Shown here: in pieces, positions 9,308-18,491 of the stretch
Numbering within the stretch: the stretch's first letter is position 1
Layout of the letters: every line of letters begins with the position of its first letter
Source: Bifidobacterium samirii
GTDB taxonomy: Bacteria > Actinomycetota > Actinomycetes > Actinomycetales > Bifidobacteriaceae
Assembly (NCBI RefSeq): GCF_003952945.1
Contig: NZ_QXGK01000003.1
Span: forward strand, 1-64,000
Reading direction: 5' to 3'
DNA length: 64,000 nucleotides
Notes under the pieces: model-generated
Database searches by the model: none
What the model was told of the DNA's origin: nothing
The model's input: only the letters and a program-made list of their open reading frames with translations
Translations under genes and position numbers: made by a program

Positions 9308-10804
9308 ATGCATCAACATGTGAAGACGGACCGGTCGCGTACCGGTAGGGGAAAAGCTGCTTCTTTAGTGAGATCGGCGGGCTGGGGCCTGCTGAACCTG
9401 CTGGTGGTGGCGTCGACGCTGCTGCTCGCGGACACGGAATCACCGTTGTTCCATGATCATACGATTTCGTATGATTCCGACATCTTCGCACTGGCGGGCA
9501 GGATCTGGGCCGACGGCGGACTGCCGTACGTCGACTACTGGGATCATAAGGGGCCTCTGATCTTCCTGGCCAACGCAGTCGGATACGTGCTGACCGGCTC
9601 CACCGTAGGTGTGCTGATCGTCGATGCCATACTCATCACCGTCACCATGCTGTTCCTCTGGCTCGTAATCGACGAACTGGCCGAACGCACGCTGCACATC
9701 GCGGTGCGAGTTCTCATCCTATGGACATTGCTGCCGTGGCTGTCGGAACTGTTGATTCCGTCATGGAATATGTGTGAAACGGTATGCCTGCCGTTCCTCG
9801 CGGCGGCGCTCTGGCTGGCCGTATGCGACATGAAGGCCATCGGCGACGGACGGACCGACCGCATCGCGCCGGCGACGGCGCTCGCCCAAGGCATCGCATG
9901 CGGCGCCTCGCTGATGACCCGCGCCACCAACGCCATCGGCGTATGCGTCCTCACCCTGACGATGGTCATCTGGCTGGTCGCGAACCGACGCTGGGCCAAC
10001 CTCGCCCACTGCGCGCTCGCGTTCATCGGCGGCATGCTGCTCCTATACGCGCCGTTCGCGATTTACTTCGCCGCCCGCGGCGCGTTCGACGACTTCATGT
10101 ACGGCACGCTGATCTACAACCTGGGCCATATCAGCAACGCCCCGACACGACTGGTGACATCAGGGAAGATCTACGACATGGCGCTCATACTCGGCGTGCC
10201 GATGCTGATGATCCTGGTGCCGCTCCTGCGCATCCTGCGCCGGCAGCGGGATCTGCTGACGTTGTCCATGATGGCCGCGGGAATCACGCTCACCGTGTTC
10301 TTCGCCGTAAGCGAACCCTACAAGCACTATGTTGTCATCGCCGTGCCGTTTCTGCCCGTACTGATGGTCTGGTGCTGCGAACTGGTACGTCGGCCGATCG
10401 TATACACCACCGTGCTCACGTTGGTGTTCGGACTGCTGAGCGCCTACGCCGTGATTGAGCACCGGCATCTGATGGGATGGCCCACATACGACAATCCCGC
10501 CGTGGAACGCGTGGTGCGTGAATCGCACGGTTCGGTCGCGTTCTACGGACTGCCGGCGGTGGTCTACGAACGGTACGACGTGACGCCGGCCTATCCGCTG
10601 GCGAATCTGCAGGACTGGCAGGCGCTGTTCAGTGACGGCTACAAGGCGTGGCTGCGCGACATGTACGCGACGCCGCGCACCGAATACCTGATCGTCAACC
10701 CGACGGCCGCCCTCGACGAACCGGTGATCCAACCCGAACTGGACGCCCACTACGACCTGGTCGAAACCACCGAAGACGGCCTCGACATCTACCGCGCCCG
10801 CTGA
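9308..10804 (+). CDS. Polytopic membrane glycosyltransferase-like protein (GT39/PMT_2-like)
   Basis: A 498-residue protein with about ten hydrophobic segments. The N-terminal extracytoplasmic loop carries SYDSDIFALAGRIWADG followed by YVDYWDHKGPL. This matches the acidic-loop pattern of lipid-linked sugar transferases of the ArnT/PMT superfamily (D-x-D/E near a Y-D-xx-P-like context). It could add a sugar to surface polysaccharide or to teichoic-acid-like polymers. The substrate cannot be read from sequence. GC-rich codon use returns here, so this gene is outside the island. It lies beside polysaccharide polymerase and export genes, supporting a surface-glycan role. Confidence 0.6.
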   Translation: MHQHVKTDRSRTGRGKAASLVRSAGWGLLNLLVVASTLLLADTESPLFHDHTISYDSDIFALAGRIWADGGLPYVDYWDHKGPLIFLANAVGYVLTGSTVGVLIVDAILITVTMLFLWLVIDELAERTLHIAVRVLILWTLLPWLSELLIPSWNMCETVCLPFLAAALWLAVCDMKAIGDGRTDRIAPATALAQGIACGASLMTRATNAIGVCVLTLTMVIWLVANRRWANLAHCALAFIGGMLLLYAPFAIYFAARGAFDDFMYGTLIYNLGHISNAPTRLVTSGKIYDMALILGVPMLMILVPLLRILRRQRDLLTLSMMAAGITLTVFFAVSEPYKHYVVIAVPFLPVLMVWCCELVRRPIVYTTVLTLVFGLLSAYAVIEHRHLMGWPTYDNPAVERVVRESHGSVAFYGLPAVVYERYDVTPAYPLANLQDWQALFSDGYKAWLRDMYATPRTEYLIVNPTAALDEPVIQPELDAHYDLVETTEDGLDIYRAR

Positions 10805-11138
10805 GCGGCGTCATGGAAGCGGCCGCATCGGCATCTCCATCGTCTCGACACGCCCGGATTACGGGTACGGAACGGCGGATTGGGGCGACTTTTGGCTGAT
10901 TCTGTGGGGTATCGGACGTTCTGTATACGCACTCCGGGCGTGTCGCGTCAGTGCTGCTGCAGAGTCTGCCAGGACAGTGCAGGTGGAAGACCCTGGCAAG
11001 GCAACGTTGCCAATATTTTCATTTTTGGCAAGGCAAATTGGCCACTTTTCCGGGACTTGTTGCGAGGAGTCCGGTCGTCACGAAGAAAACCGAGATTTTC
11101 CGTTTGATGACAATCATGAATTGATGGGGAAGCCCAGC
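10805..11138. other. Convergent intergenic region with a 12-bp palindrome
   Basis: No gene is supported in these 334 bases. GGCAACGTTGCC at 11000-11011 is a perfect palindrome, followed by TTTTTGGCAAGGCAAATTGGCC, which repeats the GGCAA element. The composition is less GC-rich than the flanks, so the stretch may be a remnant of an inserted element. Confidence 0.45.
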
Positions 11139-12554
11139 TCACGCCGACTGCATCGTCTGCGGACCATAGTGCAGGTACCAGAGGAACAGGGGGAGCGCGT
11201 AGAAGGCGTAGGCCTCGAACTGGGCGTACAGGTACGTAAGAAGCAGCAGCCAGCAGCAGAGGAATTTGACGGTTCCGCCGTCGGCGCAGGTCGAGGTCCT
11301 GCGGATCGCGCATCCGCGGACCATCGCACGGACGATCAGCATGCAGGCGACGACGAACGGCATCAGACCGAATTCGGTGATGAACGACACGTATGCGTCC
11401 ATCGTGAACACATTGCCCGCCCGGTTCGCGACCGGCGCATACGGGTCGGCCAACTGCGCGATCTCGCCCGTCATCATGCCGCCATGCGTCGTATACCAGG
11501 CCGACGCCTCCGCATAGCCGCGCGCCATCGCCTCGCCCACATTGCCCGCGCCGAACCCGAACAGCAGATGCCACGGATCACGCAGCGCGGCGACCATCGG
11601 CGCCAAAGACCGGAACAGACGCGCGCTCATCGACACGTCGCCGGACAGCAGCCCGTGCGACAGGATCGAACGGATGCGCGGCTGGGCGGCCATCATCGCC
11701 GCTGCCGCGCCGCACAACGCGACAAACCCCGCCACGACGGCGGCCATCATGCGCGGACGGCGACGCAGACGACGCACGGTCCCGCGCCACGGGACCATCA
11801 TCACCAGACATACGACCGCGGCGACGATGCAATCCAACACGATGCGCACACCGCACCCCATCGCGACCGACCCGAGCGCGAACACGCCGATCAGCCATGG
11901 CAGCCGGCGGTCGCGCGACAGCCAGAACAACGGCAGCAGCACGCCGAACACATGCACGCCGATATAACTCGGCTCGGCGAACAGGAACTGCGGACGGACC
12001 ACGAAATACTGACGCAGATACAGATTCATCAACGGATTGCGCAGGAACACGATATCCAGATGACCCGGTTGGATCAGCCACGTGAACACGCCGAACGCGA
12101 ACGCCACCCCATACGCGGCCGTAACCACCGAGACCGACGCGCGCAACGGCAGACGCTTGACGGACCAAGCCAGCGCGAACGAGACGAACGTCGCCGACGC
12201 GCACAGCAACGCCAACAGCGACAGCACCGCATGCGACGGATGCGCGCCGACCGTCAGCCAGCCAAACCCACTGACCGCCAGACAGACGAGCGGCAGCCCG
12301 ATCAGCGCCGGATGACGTCGGACCAGCGCGAGTGAACGACGCCCATTGCACACGGCATACGCAAGAAACAACAACGGGGCGATCGGCGACCAGTACGCCA
12401 TACGCACCCCGAACACCGTCCCGTCGACCGGCAGCAACGCCAACGCCGCATACCACAGCCAATCCGACCTGTCGCGGATGTAGTCCTTGACTGTGAAGGT
12501 GCGATCCCTCCCAATCGAAGTCCGAGCGACACTTGTCATAATGAATGAGCGCAT
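11139..12554 (-). CDS. Wzy-like O-antigen/exopolysaccharide polymerase (first copy)
   Basis: A hydrophobic protein of about 471 residues with ten or more membrane segments. It keeps the O-antigen-ligase/polymerase-type loop PQFLFAEPSYIG and the motif FGAGNVGEA. It is clearly paralogous to the protein at 28435-29922: both share LLPVDGTV, FAEPSYIG-HVFGVLLPL and FGAGN segments in the same order. Expected role: polymerising lipid-linked repeat units outside the membrane. Start ATG at 12554 is preceded by AGAGGA four to five bases upstream; an upstream in-frame ATG at 12569 lacks a site. It is transcribed away from the DUF4012 gene. Confidence 0.7.
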   Translation of the reverse strand: MRSFIMTSVARTSIGRDRTFTVKDYIRDRSDWLWYAALALLPVDGTVFGVRMAYWSPIAPLLFLAYAVCNGRRSLALVRRHPALIGLPLVCLAVSGFGWLTVGAHPSHAVLSLLALLCASATFVSFALAWSVKRLPLRASVSVVTAAYGVAFAFGVFTWLIQPGHLDIVFLRNPLMNLYLRQYFVVRPQFLFAEPSYIGVHVFGVLLPLFWLSRDRRLPWLIGVFALGSVAMGCGVRIVLDCIVAAVVCLVMMVPWRGTVRRLRRRPRMMAAVVAGFVALCGAAAAMMAAQPRIRSILSHGLLSGDVSMSARLFRSLAPMVAALRDPWHLLFGFGAGNVGEAMARGYAEASAWYTTHGGMMTGEIAQLADPYAPVANRAGNVFTMDAYVSFITEFGLMPFVVACMLIVRAMVRGCAIRRTSTCADGGTVKFLCCWLLLLTYLYAQFEAYAFYALPLFLWYLHYGPQTMQSA

Positions 12555-12622
12555 GACGTCCTCTCTCATCCGTGGGCTGCGGGAGTGCATGCTCATGAAT
12601 CGGTCTGGGCGTACACACGCAT

Positions 12623-12662
12623 AGTAAAAGGCCGATACCCGTAGCCGGGACCGGCCTTTACT
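12623..12662 (-). other. Terminator-like hairpin in the leader of the first wzy gene
   Basis: AGTAAAAGGCC (12623-12633) pairs with GGCCTTTACT (12653-12662). On the minus strand the stem ends in TTTTACT, like an intrinsic terminator, yet it lies upstream of the divergent wzy and DUF4012 genes rather than after a gene. It could act as an attenuator for wzy or insulate the two promoters. Confidence 0.45.
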
Positions 12663-12804
12663 CAATCCAAGATGGATTTCCGAAAAACTGAATCAGTCGG
12701 CTCCGGCACCTTTGCAGGCGATGGGTGGCGCGCCAGCTGATCTGCATGCCAGTATAGGCGGCAGCATGGATGAACATGACCGGTCCTTAGGTAGAGTGGT
12801 CGGC

Positions 12805-14793
12805 ATGAGCGAAAACTTGGATGACGGACAGTGGGGGCAGGACGAGCTTCGTGGTGAAGATCGTCGTGATGGAGAATCGGGTGGATCGGAGCGTCGAGGT
12901 ACGGCGCGACATGGGCGGCATGGGGGAGTCGGCCGCGGATCGCGAAGCGGGCGATCGTCCCGCAGCAGTCGTGACGGTCGCAGCGGTCATGGTTCCCGGC
13001 GCGCCCGCAGCGGATCGGCGCACACCGGCCGGAACATCGGCATCGGGGTCGGCGTGCTGCTGGCGGTCGTCGTGGCGCTCGCAGGATGGTTCGCCGTATC
13101 GGCGCTGAAGGCGAAGACGGAAGTGCAGGCCGCGGTGCAGTCGGCGACCACGCTGAGCGGCCAGGTCGCCAACGGCGACATGAACGGCGCGAAGGCGAGC
13201 ATCGGCGCATTCGGCGAGCATATCGACGCCACGTACCGGCAGACGTCCAACCTCGCCTGGATGGCGGCGACGCTCATCCCGTACTACGGCGACGACGTGC
13301 GCGCCGTGCGCGACGTCGTCAGCATCCTGCACGACGTGAGCGCGAACGCCCTGCCCGACCTGACGCAGGCGGCCGGCGAACTCGACCCGACGACCATCGG
13401 CATCGCCGACGGCACCATCCGGCTCGGCGGCATGCAGCAGGCCGCCGGCCGGCTCACGTCCGCCAACACGGTCATCGCCGACGCGGCCGACCGATTCCGC
13501 CAGATCGGCGGCACGCACATCGGCAGGCTGACCGACATGATCAGCCAGGCACAGACACGGTTCGACCAGCTCGCGTCGCTCACCGACATCGTCACGCGCG
13601 CGGCGAACGTCCTGCCGTCGATGCTCGGCCTCGCCGGCGGCGACGGCACGACCGACGGCTCGGCGGCCGGCGGCTCGACCCGCACCTACCTCGTGCTCGT
13701 GCAGAACAACTCCGAACTGCGCGCCACCGGCGGCATCGCCGGATCGTGGGGCACGCTCACCGTCAGCGACGGGCATGTGAGCATCAGCGACTTTACCTCC
13801 ACCTCGCAGCAGTGGGACGAACCCATCGCCGACCTCACCCCCGACGAGAAGACCCTGTTCGGCACCAAGATGGCGTTCTTCCAGCAGGACGTCAACTTCA
13901 CCCCCGACTTCCCCCGAAGCGCGCAGATCGCCACGGTCATGTGGCAGCGCCTCAGCGGACAGAGCGTGGACGGCGTCATCAGCGTCGACCCGGTGTTCCT
14001 GCAGAACCTCCTCGGCGCGGTCGGCGGCATGACCCTGCCCGACGGCACCGTGCTCGACGGCGGCACCACCGCGCAGATCCTCCTCAACCAAACCTACTTC
14101 GACAAGACCAGCCAGGACGAGCAGAACGCGTTCTTCACCGACACCGCATCCAGCGTGTTCGACCACATCGTCGCCTCCACCGGCGGCGACAACACCGCGC
14201 TCGTCAAGGCGCTCGTCAAGTCGGTGACCGACGGCCACGCGTACGTGTGGAGCGCGCACGAGGACGAACAGACGCAGATCGCGGACACGGCCATCTCCGG
14301 CGCGCTCGAAACCGACCCGGCGCGCCCCGTCACCGGCGTCTATCTCAACGACGGCACGATGGGCAAAATGGACTGGTATCTCGACCGGACCATCACCGCC
14401 GCCTACGACAAGACGTATCCGAACGGCGCGAAACGATACACCGTGACCGTCACCCTCACCAACACGCTCGACCCGGTCACCGCGGCGAACCTGCCCGAAC
14501 TGATCCGCGGCTACGAGGACGGCGACACCAGCCGGCCGCGGCACGGCGAGATCGACACGGTCATCCACGCGTACGCGCCCGCCGGCGGACGACTCGCCGA
14601 CTGGACGATGACCGGCAGCGGCATCGGCGACGGCCAGTTCGACGCGATCACCACGCATGAGGGCCTCACCGTCGGCTCGAAGAACGTGATCCTCGAACCG
14701 GGTGAAAGCATGACGCTCACCTTCCACGTGATCACCAGCGCCGAGGGTGGAGATAGTGAGATGATTCTGCGCACCACGCCGCAGTCGAAGTAG
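12805..14793 (+). CDS. DUF4012 domain protein, membrane-anchored
   Basis: 662 residues: an Arg/Gly/Ser-rich cytoplasmic tail (1-75), one membrane segment (about 78-100, IGIGVGVLLAVVVALAGWF), then a large extracytoplasmic domain. YLVLVQNNSELRATGGIAGS is the family hallmark of DUF4012, a common actinobacterial protein next to polysaccharide genes, with no established activity. I chose ATG 12805: TAGAGT (12792-12797) ends seven bases before it, the leaderless pattern seen elsewhere in the window. In-frame upstream starts at 12712 (TTG) and 12766 lack conserved-looking sequence. It precedes the Wzz/BY-kinase gene by about 170 bases. Confidence 0.82.
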   Translation: MSENLDDGQWGQDELRGEDRRDGESGGSERRGTARHGRHGGVGRGSRSGRSSRSSRDGRSGHGSRRARSGSAHTGRNIGIGVGVLLAVVVALAGWFAVSALKAKTEVQAAVQSATTLSGQVANGDMNGAKASIGAFGEHIDATYRQTSNLAWMAATLIPYYGDDVRAVRDVVSILHDVSANALPDLTQAAGELDPTTIGIADGTIRLGGMQQAAGRLTSANTVIADAADRFRQIGGTHIGRLTDMISQAQTRFDQLASLTDIVTRAANVLPSMLGLAGGDGTTDGSAAGGSTRTYLVLVQNNSELRATGGIAGSWGTLTVSDGHVSISDFTSTSQQWDEPIADLTPDEKTLFGTKMAFFQQDVNFTPDFPRSAQIATVMWQRLSGQSVDGVISVDPVFLQNLLGAVGGMTLPDGTVLDGGTTAQILLNQTYFDKTSQDEQNAFFTDTASSVFDHIVASTGGDNTALVKALVKSVTDGHAYVWSAHEDEQTQIADTAISGALETDPARPVTGVYLNDGTMGKMDWYLDRTITAAYDKTYPNGAKRYTVTVTLTNTLDPVTAANLPELIRGYEDGDTSRPRHGEIDTVIHAYAPAGGRLADWTMTGSGIGDGQFDAITTHEGLTVGSKNVILEPGESMTLTFHVITSAEGGDSEMILRTTPQSK

Positions 14794-14824
14794 AGTTCGA
14801 CGGCCGGTGCCGGTAGAATGGCGC

Positions 14825-14995
14825 ATGGTGTCGCATGCGCAGGGACGTGCGTCGTCGGAACGTCCGGCGCAGGCCGTTTCCGTGACGCGGACGATCCGAA
14901 CGGGGGCATCCGGGCGGCATGCGACGACAAGGGCCAGAACGGCACGGACCGGAAGAGGATGGAGTGGGTTTGGAGAACACGGGATCCGTCGATAA
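14825..14995 (+). other. Possible leader reading frame overlapping the Wzz/BY-kinase start
   Basis: TAGAAT at 14814-14819 suggests transcription starting near 14825. From the ATG there a 56-residue, Arg/Thr-rich frame runs to TAA 14993-14995, past the start of the kinase gene in another frame. It may couple translation to the kinase or be chance in high-GC DNA. Confidence 0.25.
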
Positions 14996-16436
14996 CGACG
15001 TCATCACCATCGACGTGCTCGGCGCACTGAAGAAGCATGTGGTGACCGCGGTCATCACGTTCGTGGTGGTCGTGGCGGGCGTATGCGCGTACACGTTCAC
15101 CCGCACGCCCATGTACACGGCGTCCGCACAGCTGTTCGCCACGTACCGCAACACCGCCGCGGACAGCAGCAACGCCAACTCGTACAACGCGGGCGCATCC
15201 TACATCAGCTCCCAGATCGCCACCTACCCGGACCTCGTCAAGACCGAGGCGGTGCTCCAGCCCGTCATCGACGACCTGGGCCTCGACACGAGCGTCGGGG
15301 CGCTCTCCCGGCAGGTGAGCGCGTCGAACCCGACCGACACGATGATGCTGAAGGTGAGCGTCAGCGACGCCGACCCGGAGATGGCGGCGAAGATCGCGAA
15401 CGCCGCCGCCGCAAGCCTGCGCGACCAGATCACCGGCTCGCTGTACAGCGAGGGCGGCAGCGAGCTGATCTCCCCGGTGAACCTGGCGATCGTGCAGAAG
15501 GCCGGGACGCCGGGATCCCCGAGCTCGCCGAACGTGAAGATGAACCTGGCCGTCGGCCTCGCCGGCGGACTGGTGCTGGGCGTGATCGCCGCAGTGCTCA
15601 AGGACCTGCTGGACCGCCGTGTGCGCACCGTGGCCGACGTGCAGGCGATCGTCGACGAGACGCCGATCCTGGGCACGCTGACGCAGGGCGAGGTGTTCAC
15701 CGAGAAGGCGCCGGTGATGGTCGGCCACGCCTCGTCGCGTGAAGCCGAGGACCTGCGCCGACTGCGCACGAACCTGACGTTCATGGAGAACGGCGAAGGA
15801 CTGTCGAACGTGATCGTGGTGACGTCGAGCAGCCCGTCGGAGGGCAAGACCACGACGAGCGCGAATCTGGCGGTCGCGTTCGCGGAGAACGGCGCGAAGG
15901 TGCTGCTGATCGACGCCGACGTGCGCAACCCGTCCATCGCCAAGTCGCTCGACGTCGAGAACAGCGTGGGCCTGACCCATCTGGTGAGCGGCGAAGTGTC
16001 GTCGCGCGACGCGATCCAGAAGTACTGGAAGTCGAACCTGCACGTGCTCACCTCCGGCCAGCAGACCCTGAACCCGAGCGTGCTGCTCAACTCGATGGCC
16101 ATGAAGGCGCTGATCCACCAGGTGGCCGACAACTACGACCATGTGATCATCGACACGGCGCCGATGCAGGTGTCGAACGATGCGGCCGTGTTCGCGAAGG
16201 AAGGCGCGCAGCTGCTGATGGTGGCCGGTCTGGGCGTGGTCGAGAAGCGTCGCCTGACCACCACGATGGACGAGCTGGAGACGCTCGACATCGAACCCGT
16301 GGGCATGGTGCTGAACTTCGCCGAACAGGAGAAGGCCAAGGACAGCTACTACTACTATTACTACGGCGAGAAGGACGGCAAGCGTCAGGGCCGCCGCCAC
16401 AAGAAGAAGGGATCGAAGACCGGATCGCAGGCGTGA
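14964..16436 (+). CDS. Wzz-type chain-length regulator fused to BY-kinase (CpsC/CpsD fusion)
   Basis: About 490 residues. The N-terminal half is a Wzz/CapA domain, with membrane segments near residues 22-42 and 190-210. The C-terminal half is a bacterial tyrosine kinase: Walker A PSEGKTTT with K295, Walker A' LLIDADVRNP, and Walker B HVIIDTAP. A tail tyrosine cluster (SYYYYYYG) is the usual autophosphorylation site, followed by a basic end. Its counter-acting phosphatase is probably the LMW-PTP at 29906-30472. It controls polysaccharide chain length and export. Start uncertain: GTG 14964 or TTG 14970, behind GGAAGAGGATGG; an in-frame ATG at 14919 is less likely. Confidence 0.88.
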   Translation: MGLENTGSVDNDVITIDVLGALKKHVVTAVITFVVVVAGVCAYTFTRTPMYTASAQLFATYRNTAADSSNANSYNAGASYISSQIATYPDLVKTEAVLQPVIDDLGLDTSVGALSRQVSASNPTDTMMLKVSVSDADPEMAAKIANAAAASLRDQITGSLYSEGGSELISPVNLAIVQKAGTPGSPSSPNVKMNLAVGLAGGLVLGVIAAVLKDLLDRRVRTVADVQAIVDETPILGTLTQGEVFTEKAPVMVGHASSREAEDLRRLRTNLTFMENGEGLSNVIVVTSSSPSEGKTTTSANLAVAFAENGAKVLLIDADVRNPSIAKSLDVENSVGLTHLVSGEVSSRDAIQKYWKSNLHVLTSGQQTLNPSVLLNSMAMKALIHQVADNYDHVIIDTAPMQVSNDAAVFAKEGAQLLMVAGLGVVEKRRLTTTMDELETLDIEPVGMVLNFAEQEKAKDSYYYYYYGEKDGKRQGRRHKKKGSKTGSQA

Positions 16437-16487
16437 GCGAAGGCTCGGCGGCAGATGATGACGTGAGCGCTTCGGCTCGGATCTGGG

Positions 16488-16541
16488 ATGCGCCCCGATT
16501 GGTGCCGATGCCGTGACGGCATGGCTCCGGTCGGGGCGCAT
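16488..16541 (+). terminator. Hairpin after the BY-kinase gene
   Basis: ATGCGCCCCGA (16488-16498) pairs with TCGGGGCGCAT (16531-16541), with further internal pairing. There is no T-run. It probably ends the kinase transcript. Confidence 0.55.
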
Positions 16542-16580
16542 CGTCATATCGGGATGACCGTAAATGGGAAGGGGATGCGG

Positions 16581-17633
16581 ATGGGGAGCACGTTGGCGAG
16601 GAAGGCGCTGGTGATCGGGGTCGCGTCGAGTGCGCTGTTCGATCTGGAGCATAGCGACCGGATATTCCGCGAGGAGGGCGTCGCCGCGTACGAGGCGTAT
16701 CAGGAGCAGCACATCGACGACCCGTTCCGGCCGGGCGTCGCATTCCCGTTCATCTCGCGGCTGCTGCGGTTCAACGAATTGTTCGATGACCCGGATGAGG
16801 GCGTCGAGGTGATCGTCATGTCGCGTAACAGCCCCAAGACCGGGTTGCGCGTGATGAACAGCATCGAACATTACGGGCTGGGCATCACCCGGTCCGTGTT
16901 CCGCAGCGGCCTGTCGACGTTCTCGTTCATGCCCGTGTTCGACATGTCGCTGTTCCTCACCGCCGACGCGCAGGACGTGGATGCCGCCGTCGCCGCGGGC
17001 CTGCCCGCCGGCTGCGTGCTGCCGTCCGACGGGATGCGGTCCGGCGTGCCGTCGTCTGATGTCCGGGGGAGTGCGGATCGGCCGTCGGATGGTCCGATGA
17101 CGCCGCACGATGATGCCGCCGTCGCCACTGATGGCGCCGATGCCGCGACGGACGCGGATGACGGCGAGCTGCGCGTCGCGTTCGATTTCGACGGCGTTCT
17201 GGCCGGCGATTCCGCGGAGCGCGTGTTCCAGCAGGCGCGAGTCGAGGATCCGTCCACCGCGGTCGCACGGTATTCGGAGCATGAACGCGCCTACGCCGAC
17301 CAGCCGATCGAGGAGGGGCCGTTGAAGCGGCTTCTGGCCGGCATCAACCGGCTGCAGGATGCGTCGCGCGCCTGCAAGGCTCCTGGCCATCCGACGCTGC
17401 GGGTGTCGCTGGTGACCGCGCGCAACGCGCCGGCCCACAAGCGTCCGATACAGACGCTCGAACGGTGGGGATTGACGGTCGACGATGCGTTCTTCCTCGG
17501 CGGGCTGGACAAGACGCCGGTGCTCAACGAGCTGCGCCCGCACATCTTCTTCGACGACCAGCTCGCGAACCTCGACCGTCCCGACCTGCGCATCCCCGCC
17601 GTGCACATCCCGTTCGGCGTCAGGAACCGATGA
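16581..17633 (+). CDS. 5'-nucleotidase (cytosolic NT5C1-like family, PF06189)
   Basis: About 350 residues. The family signatures are the N-terminal ALVIGVASSALFDLEHSD, the segment EVIVMSRNSPKTGLRVM, and the HAD-like FDFDGVLAGDSAE. It dephosphorylates nucleoside monophosphates in the cytoplasm. A low-complexity Asp/Ala/Ser insert of roughly 40 residues separates the two conserved halves (about 160-195). Start ATG 16581 has GGAAGGGG six bases upstream; ATG 16554 and 16575 are alternatives. It converges on the phosphoribosyltransferase gene 42 bases away. No link to the polysaccharide genes is evident. Confidence 0.8.
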   Translation: MGSTLARKALVIGVASSALFDLEHSDRIFREEGVAAYEAYQEQHIDDPFRPGVAFPFISRLLRFNELFDDPDEGVEVIVMSRNSPKTGLRVMNSIEHYGLGITRSVFRSGLSTFSFMPVFDMSLFLTADAQDVDAAVAAGLPAGCVLPSDGMRSGVPSSDVRGSADRPSDGPMTPHDDAAVATDGADAATDADDGELRVAFDFDGVLAGDSAERVFQQARVEDPSTAVARYSEHERAYADQPIEEGPLKRLLAGINRLQDASRACKAPGHPTLRVSLVTARNAPAHKRPIQTLERWGLTVDDAFFLGGLDKTPVLNELRPHIFFDDQLANLDRPDLRIPAVHIPFGVRNR

Positions 17634-17675
17634 TTCGGGTATGCGTCAGGGAATCCGTCTGTCGAGGGATACCAT

Positions 17676-18491
17676 TCAGACCAGTGGGTGCGGTGGCAGA
17701 CCCCAAATACAAGCATCCTGATCGAATTCGCGTTCACGGAACTCCTGCGCCGTGGATTTATCGAGCTTTTCGGTGCAGTATTCCAGGTCAAGAATTCTGG
17801 CGACGCAGAAAACGGATACCTGCTGCGCCCCGGCCTGTTTCAAAGCCGCGGCAGCGGATTGAACCGTCGTGCCGCTGACCCATGAATCCTCGATGAGCAG
17901 CACATGCTGAGCCATGTCATCCGGTATGGTTTCCTCGGATACGGAGAACAACGACTTTGAGAAGCGTCGTTTCTTCTTCTCTTCGGCGTTCAAGAGGATT
18001 TCGGGAACCTTCTGGCCGAAAATCGACGACACTATGGCATTGAGTGGATGCTGCTCTCCATATCGTCTGCTGGAAGAGGTCGAAGGCACGGTCGCCCAAG
18101 CCGAAACCGGGACATTACCGGCGACTTGAGTCAGACACTGGAAGTGAAGAACCAGCGGGTCGAGCAGAAGCAGTTCGACCGTCTTCCGATACTCGGTTGA
18201 AGTGGGAGACTTCTCCTTATAGCCAAAGACGGTCTTGTACATCCGGTCGCGGTATTCGATGGCGTAATAGCCAAGGCGTACCCGATTCGCAAGCTTCTCC
18301 TCCGGAACGCCTTGGGCCTCTGCATCAGCGATGGTCTTCTGGCAAGCCCAACAACGATCTGGGCGCGAGCTCTTCGGTCCTCCGCAGGTTGGGCACACGC
18401 ACTTGGCGGGGCTGCTGTAGACGACGGTGCGCGCATACCTTCCGACACTATTTACGATTTCCTGATGAATGTCGGCGTCACTCATTGACAT
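17676..18491 (-). CDS. ComF-like phosphoribosyltransferase with N-terminal zinc finger
   Basis: A 271-residue protein. Two CxxC pairs near residues 33-51 (CPTCGGP, CWACQ) form a probable zinc finger. A PRPP-binding loop follows near residue 205: HVLLIEDSWVSGTTVQSA (hydrophobic-DD/ED-x-xx-SGTT pattern of type I phosphoribosyltransferases). This layout is that of ComF/amidophosphoribosyltransferase-like proteins. The gene overlaps the end of the upstream dprA-like gene by ten bases, so the two are one operon. A DprA/ComF-type pair could serve DNA uptake, but linked pairs like this have also been discussed as defence modules. Neither is proven here. Confidence 0.75.
   Translation of the reverse strand: MSMSDADIHQEIVNSVGRYARTVVYSSPAKCVCPTCGGPKSSRPDRCWACQKTIADAEAQGVPEEKLANRVRLGYYAIEYRDRMYKTVFGYKEKSPTSTEYRKTVELLLLDPLVLHFQCLTQVAGNVPVSAWATVPSTSSSRRYGEQHPLNAIVSSIFGQKVPEILLNAEEKKKRRFSKSLFSVSEETIPDDMAQHVLLIEDSWVSGTTVQSAAAALKQAGAQQVSVFCVARILDLEYCTEKLDKSTAQEFREREFDQDACIWGLPPHPLV

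Noticed and set aside
10977-12335. 452-codon Arg/His/Gln-rich frame on the plus strand opposite the first wzy gene
   Set aside because: Low-complexity antisense translation; the minus-strand protein has clear membrane segments and family motifs.
14807-14995. Small frame before the BY-kinase as a true protein
   Set aside because: Kept only as a possible leader frame: composition is Arg/Thr-rich and typical of out-of-frame GC-rich DNA.
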